DNA of 8,222 nt from an uncultured Pirellulales bacterium (GTDB lineage: Bacteria; Planctomycetota; Planctomycetia; Pirellulales; Lacipirellulaceae). The notes under the pieces were generated by a model. It saw nothing but the letters and a program-made list of their open reading frames with translations, was not told the origin of the DNA and did no database searches. The stretch is from assembly GCA_947258835.1 (NCBI GenBank), contig CAMYJY010000085.1, positions 1-8,222 of the forward strand. The letters are read 5' to 3'. Of this stretch, positions 5,998 through 8,222 are shown in pieces. The first letter of the stretch is position 1, and every line of letters begins with the position of its first letter. The position numbers were made by a program, and so were the translations under genes.

Positions 5998-6066
5998 AGG
6001 AAGATGATGGACTCCTTTCCAGGCTAATCAGCCCGTATCAAAATCGCAAGAAATTTTCGCGCTGGG

Positions 6067-8222
6067 CTACCAAATTCGAATGCACTGGGCGGGCTTTCGG
6101 TACAGCCCATCGCCGGGCTGCAGGTCAAAAGCCTCCAAAAAGGGCTCAAAATTGGAGCAGGGCCCGTTGGCGCGATATTCGCTTGGGGAATGGGGGTCGG
6201 TGAGCAGGCGGTTCAGCATCTCCTCATCGCGATACTTCCGCCGCCAGCTTTGGGACCAACCGAGAAAAAACCGTTGGGGTCCGGTCCAACCGTCCAGCAC
6301 CGGCGGCTGCTGGCCACTGGGAGAAAGCAGGTACGCCCGATAGGCGACCGCCAGGCCGGACAGGTCCGCAATGTTTTCTCCCAACGTCAGCCGCCCATTG
6401 AGGTGCCTACCTTTCAAAGGCGAGTACTGCTCGTACTGCTCGACCAACTGACCGGTCAGTTGGGCAAAGGCCCTGCGATCCTCGTCGGTCCACCAATTTT
6501 CCAAATTGCCAGCGCCATCGTACTTGCTGCCTTGGTCGTCAAAGGCATGGCTAATTTCATGTCCAATCACCGCACCGATGCTGCCGTAGTTCACGGCATC
6601 CTCGGCATCCACTTGAAAGAAGGGCGGCTGGAGGATGGCTGCCGGAAATACAATTTCATTCATACTGGCGCTGTAGTAGGCGTTCACGGTATGCGGCGTC
6701 ATGTGCCACTCCTCGCGATCCACCGGCTGGCCCAACTTGTCAATCATCCGCTGATATTCCGTCTGGGCGGAACGGAGCAGGTTGCCCAGCAAATCGTCCG
6801 GCTGAATCTCGAGCGCCGTATAGTCCCGCCATTTTTTGGTGTGGCCAATCTTGGTGGTAATTTTGCTCAGCTTGTCCAAGGCTTTTTGCTTCGTCTCCGG
6901 CGTCATCCAAGTCAAATCGCGAATGCTGTGCTCATAAGCCAACAACAGATTTTCGACCAACTCACCCATCCGGACACGGGCCTCGGCCGGATAGTGCTGT
7001 TGCACATAAATCTTCCCCACGGCATCTCCCAACACGCCAAAACCACGCCCACCGGCCAAGGCCTGCACAGCCCGTTTCCAACGGGGCTTGAGTTCCGGGA
7101 CACCTGCCAGCTCTTGGCCATACAGTGCAAAGCGGGCCTCAATAAAATCCTGGGGCAGGGCCATCGCATAGGCACTGAGCAACTGAAACTTCAGGTACCA
7201 CCGCCAGACCTCCAGCGGCGTCTCGGCCGCGATCGTCGAGAGCGTCTCAAAATAGCTGGGGGTATTGACGTTGAGTTCGCTGAGCTGCCCCACCTTGGCC
7301 GCCGACAAGTACTGTTTCCAGGGAATCTCTGGGGCCAGGTCGGCCAACTCGGCCAGGGACATCTTGTTGTACCGCTTGTTGGCATCTCGCAGGTCGGTGC
7401 GCGTCCAAGAGGCCTGGGCCAATTTGGTCTCCAGGGCCACGATCGCCTCTGCCGCTCCGGCAGGCAACTGTCCCAAGTCAAACAGCGTTTGGATGTAGGT
7501 GGCAAGGGCGGCCCGCGCGGAGGCATATTTTTCGTCATCCTGCAAATAGTAGTCGCGGTCGGGCAGGGACAGACCGCTCTGGATCACGACGCCGAGGTAC
7601 ACGGTGGAGTTTTTATCGTCCTGATCGACGTAAAAACCAATCGGCGTGGTGACATCCCGTGTCTGCAAATAGCCCCAGTGCGCGACAACTTGATCGAGGG
7701 ATTGCAAGCGGTCGATTTTGGCCAGTTCCTCTTGCAGGGGTTTTAGGCCGCGGGCCTCAATCGTGTCCTGATCCATATAGCTACGAAAAAAATCGCCAAT
7801 TTTCTGGGCCTCGCTGCCGGGCGGATTTTCCTCGCTGGCAGCTGCGGCGATAATTTCTCGAATATGGGCCTCGGCCTCATCCATCAGGACCGAGAACGCG
7901 CCGTAGTTTGATTTATCCTCTGGAATTGGTGTATGTTTGAGCCACTCGCCATTGGCAAACAAAAAGATATTGTCTTGCACGCGCACGGTGGTATCGATCC
8001 CCCGCCGGTCGATGCCTGATGGGAGGGAGCTGTGATTGATGTTTGCGCGGCCGATGAACCCACCGCTAGCGTTTTGCTCGCTAAATACCGGGCTTCCGTT
8101 GGTCGCCCTAGGCTCATTGGCAGCACAGCTGTCGATAGGCCGCGCATCATCGCCGACGGCCCCGCGGAGGGCCTGAGCCCGCTCCCGTTGATTGCTCGAA
8201 TGTTCGCCCGCAGCAACAATCT
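6067..8222 (-). CDS. M13 family zinc metallopeptidase (neprilysin/PepO-type), 5' end beyond the window
   Basis: The frame is open to the right edge with no plausible ATG, so the true start and signal peptide lie outside; 717 residues are visible, numbered from the codon at 8220. Residues 1-65 are a Ser/Asn/Arg-rich linker without homology I recognise. The M13 fold starts near LPSGIDRRGIDTTVRVQDN and FLFANGEWLKHTPIPEDKS. The catalytic zinc site is HEISH (554-558; His554, Glu555, His558) with the third ligand in GENIADLSG (Glu615, Asp619). The substrate-binding NAYY is at 513-516, followed by SASMNEIVFPAAILQPPFF. The protein ends CIRIW, the family's usual C-terminal Trp. All key residues are present, so it should be an active, exported endopeptidase of short peptides. 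A GTG at 7986 could be mistaken for the start, but it would remove the conserved SGID segment. It is followed after 120 bp by the small secreted protein gene. Confidence 0.95.
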   Translation of the reverse strand, partial: IVAAGEHSSNQRERAQALRGAVGDDARPIDSCAANEPRATNGSPVFSEQNASGGFIGRANINHSSLPSGIDRRGIDTTVRVQDNIFLFANGEWLKHTPIPEDKSNYGAFSVLMDEAEAHIREIIAAAASEENPPGSEAQKIGDFFRSYMDQDTIEARGLKPLQEELAKIDRLQSLDQVVAHWGYLQTRDVTTPIGFYVDQDDKNSTVYLGVVIQSGLSLPDRDYYLQDDEKYASARAALATYIQTLFDLGQLPAGAAEAIVALETKLAQASWTRTDLRDANKRYNKMSLAELADLAPEIPWKQYLSAAKVGQLSELNVNTPSYFETLSTIAAETPLEVWRWYLKFQLLSAYAMALPQDFIEARFALYGQELAGVPELKPRWKRAVQALAGGRGFGVLGDAVGKIYVQQHYPAEARVRMGELVENLLLAYEHSIRDLTWMTPETKQKALDKLSKITTKIGHTKKWRDYTALEIQPDDLLGNLLRSAQTEYQRMIDKLGQPVDREEWHMTPHTVNAYYSASMNEIVFPAAILQPPFFQVDAEDAVNYGSIGAVIGHEISHAFDDQGSKYDGAGNLENWWTDEDRRAFAQLTGQLVEQYEQYSPLKGRHLNGRLTLGENIADLSGLAVAYRAYLLSPSGQQPPVLDGWTGPQRFFLGWSQSWRRKYRDEEMLNRLLTDPHSPSEYRANGPCSNFEPFLEAFDLQPGDGLYRKPAQCIRIW

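Noticed and set aside
5320..6027. Plus-strand frame containing the string SFPRRRES and LDSRLRGND
   Set aside because: These strings are well-known translations of ATTCCCGC-type repeats, and the rest is antisense to the secreted-protein gene.
6190..7746. Long open frame on the plus strand (518 codons) opposite the M13 peptidase
   Set aside because: The minus strand encodes complete M13 motifs; the plus-strand product has no domain and is a composition artefact.
7884..8219. Minus-strand 111-codon frame near the right edge
   Set aside because: It overlaps the M13 gene in another frame; the M13 frame continues here with the conserved SGID segment.

Overview
The window looks like chromosomal DNA from a planctomycete, most like the Pirellula/Rhodopirellula group. 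This rests on recognition by eye: a short secreted Tyr/Pro-rich protein with the motif PRTYGYSPFAYPP, a Pro-rich lipoprotein with a C-terminal domain of a type remembered from planctomycete proteins, a shortened SecA paralogue, and an M13 metallopeptidase. No database search was possible. All five genes are on the minus strand, so transcription runs from the right edge to the left edge. The plus strand appears to hold no genes.

In transcription order: (1) 8222-6067 is an M13 (neprilysin/PepO-type) zinc metallopeptidase whose 5' end lies beyond the right edge. (2) 5946-5440 is a small secreted protein whose last nine residues are encoded by a palindromic ATTCCCGC-type intergenic repeat. (3) 5469-5332 is that repeat: a 70-bp inverted pair followed by three tandem degenerate half-copies. 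(4) 5331-4803 is a non-coding stretch with several stem-loops, a plausible sigma70-type promoter (4983-4956) and a structured leader. (5) 4802-3834 is a Pro-rich lipoprotein. (6) 3837-1885 is a SecA-like ATPase overlapping the lipoprotein by ATGA, so the two look like a translationally coupled operon. (7) 1699-1 is a lipoprotein-type alpha/beta hydrolase (GHSMGG) whose C-terminus, including the expected catalytic His, lies beyond the left edge.

At least four of the five products are predicted to be exported: two lipoproteins, one Sec-type secreted protein and, by family, the M13 peptidase. The fifth is a SecA-type motor. The most interesting unit is the lipoprotein/SecA-like pair. The SecA relative keeps every helicase/ATPase motif, has a reduced preprotein-binding region, and lacks the second half of the helical scaffold, the helical wing with the two-helix finger, and the zinc-binding tail. 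Its partner is an envelope lipoprotein, and the leader RNA of the pair can be drawn in two mutually exclusive folds. The functional link is inference.
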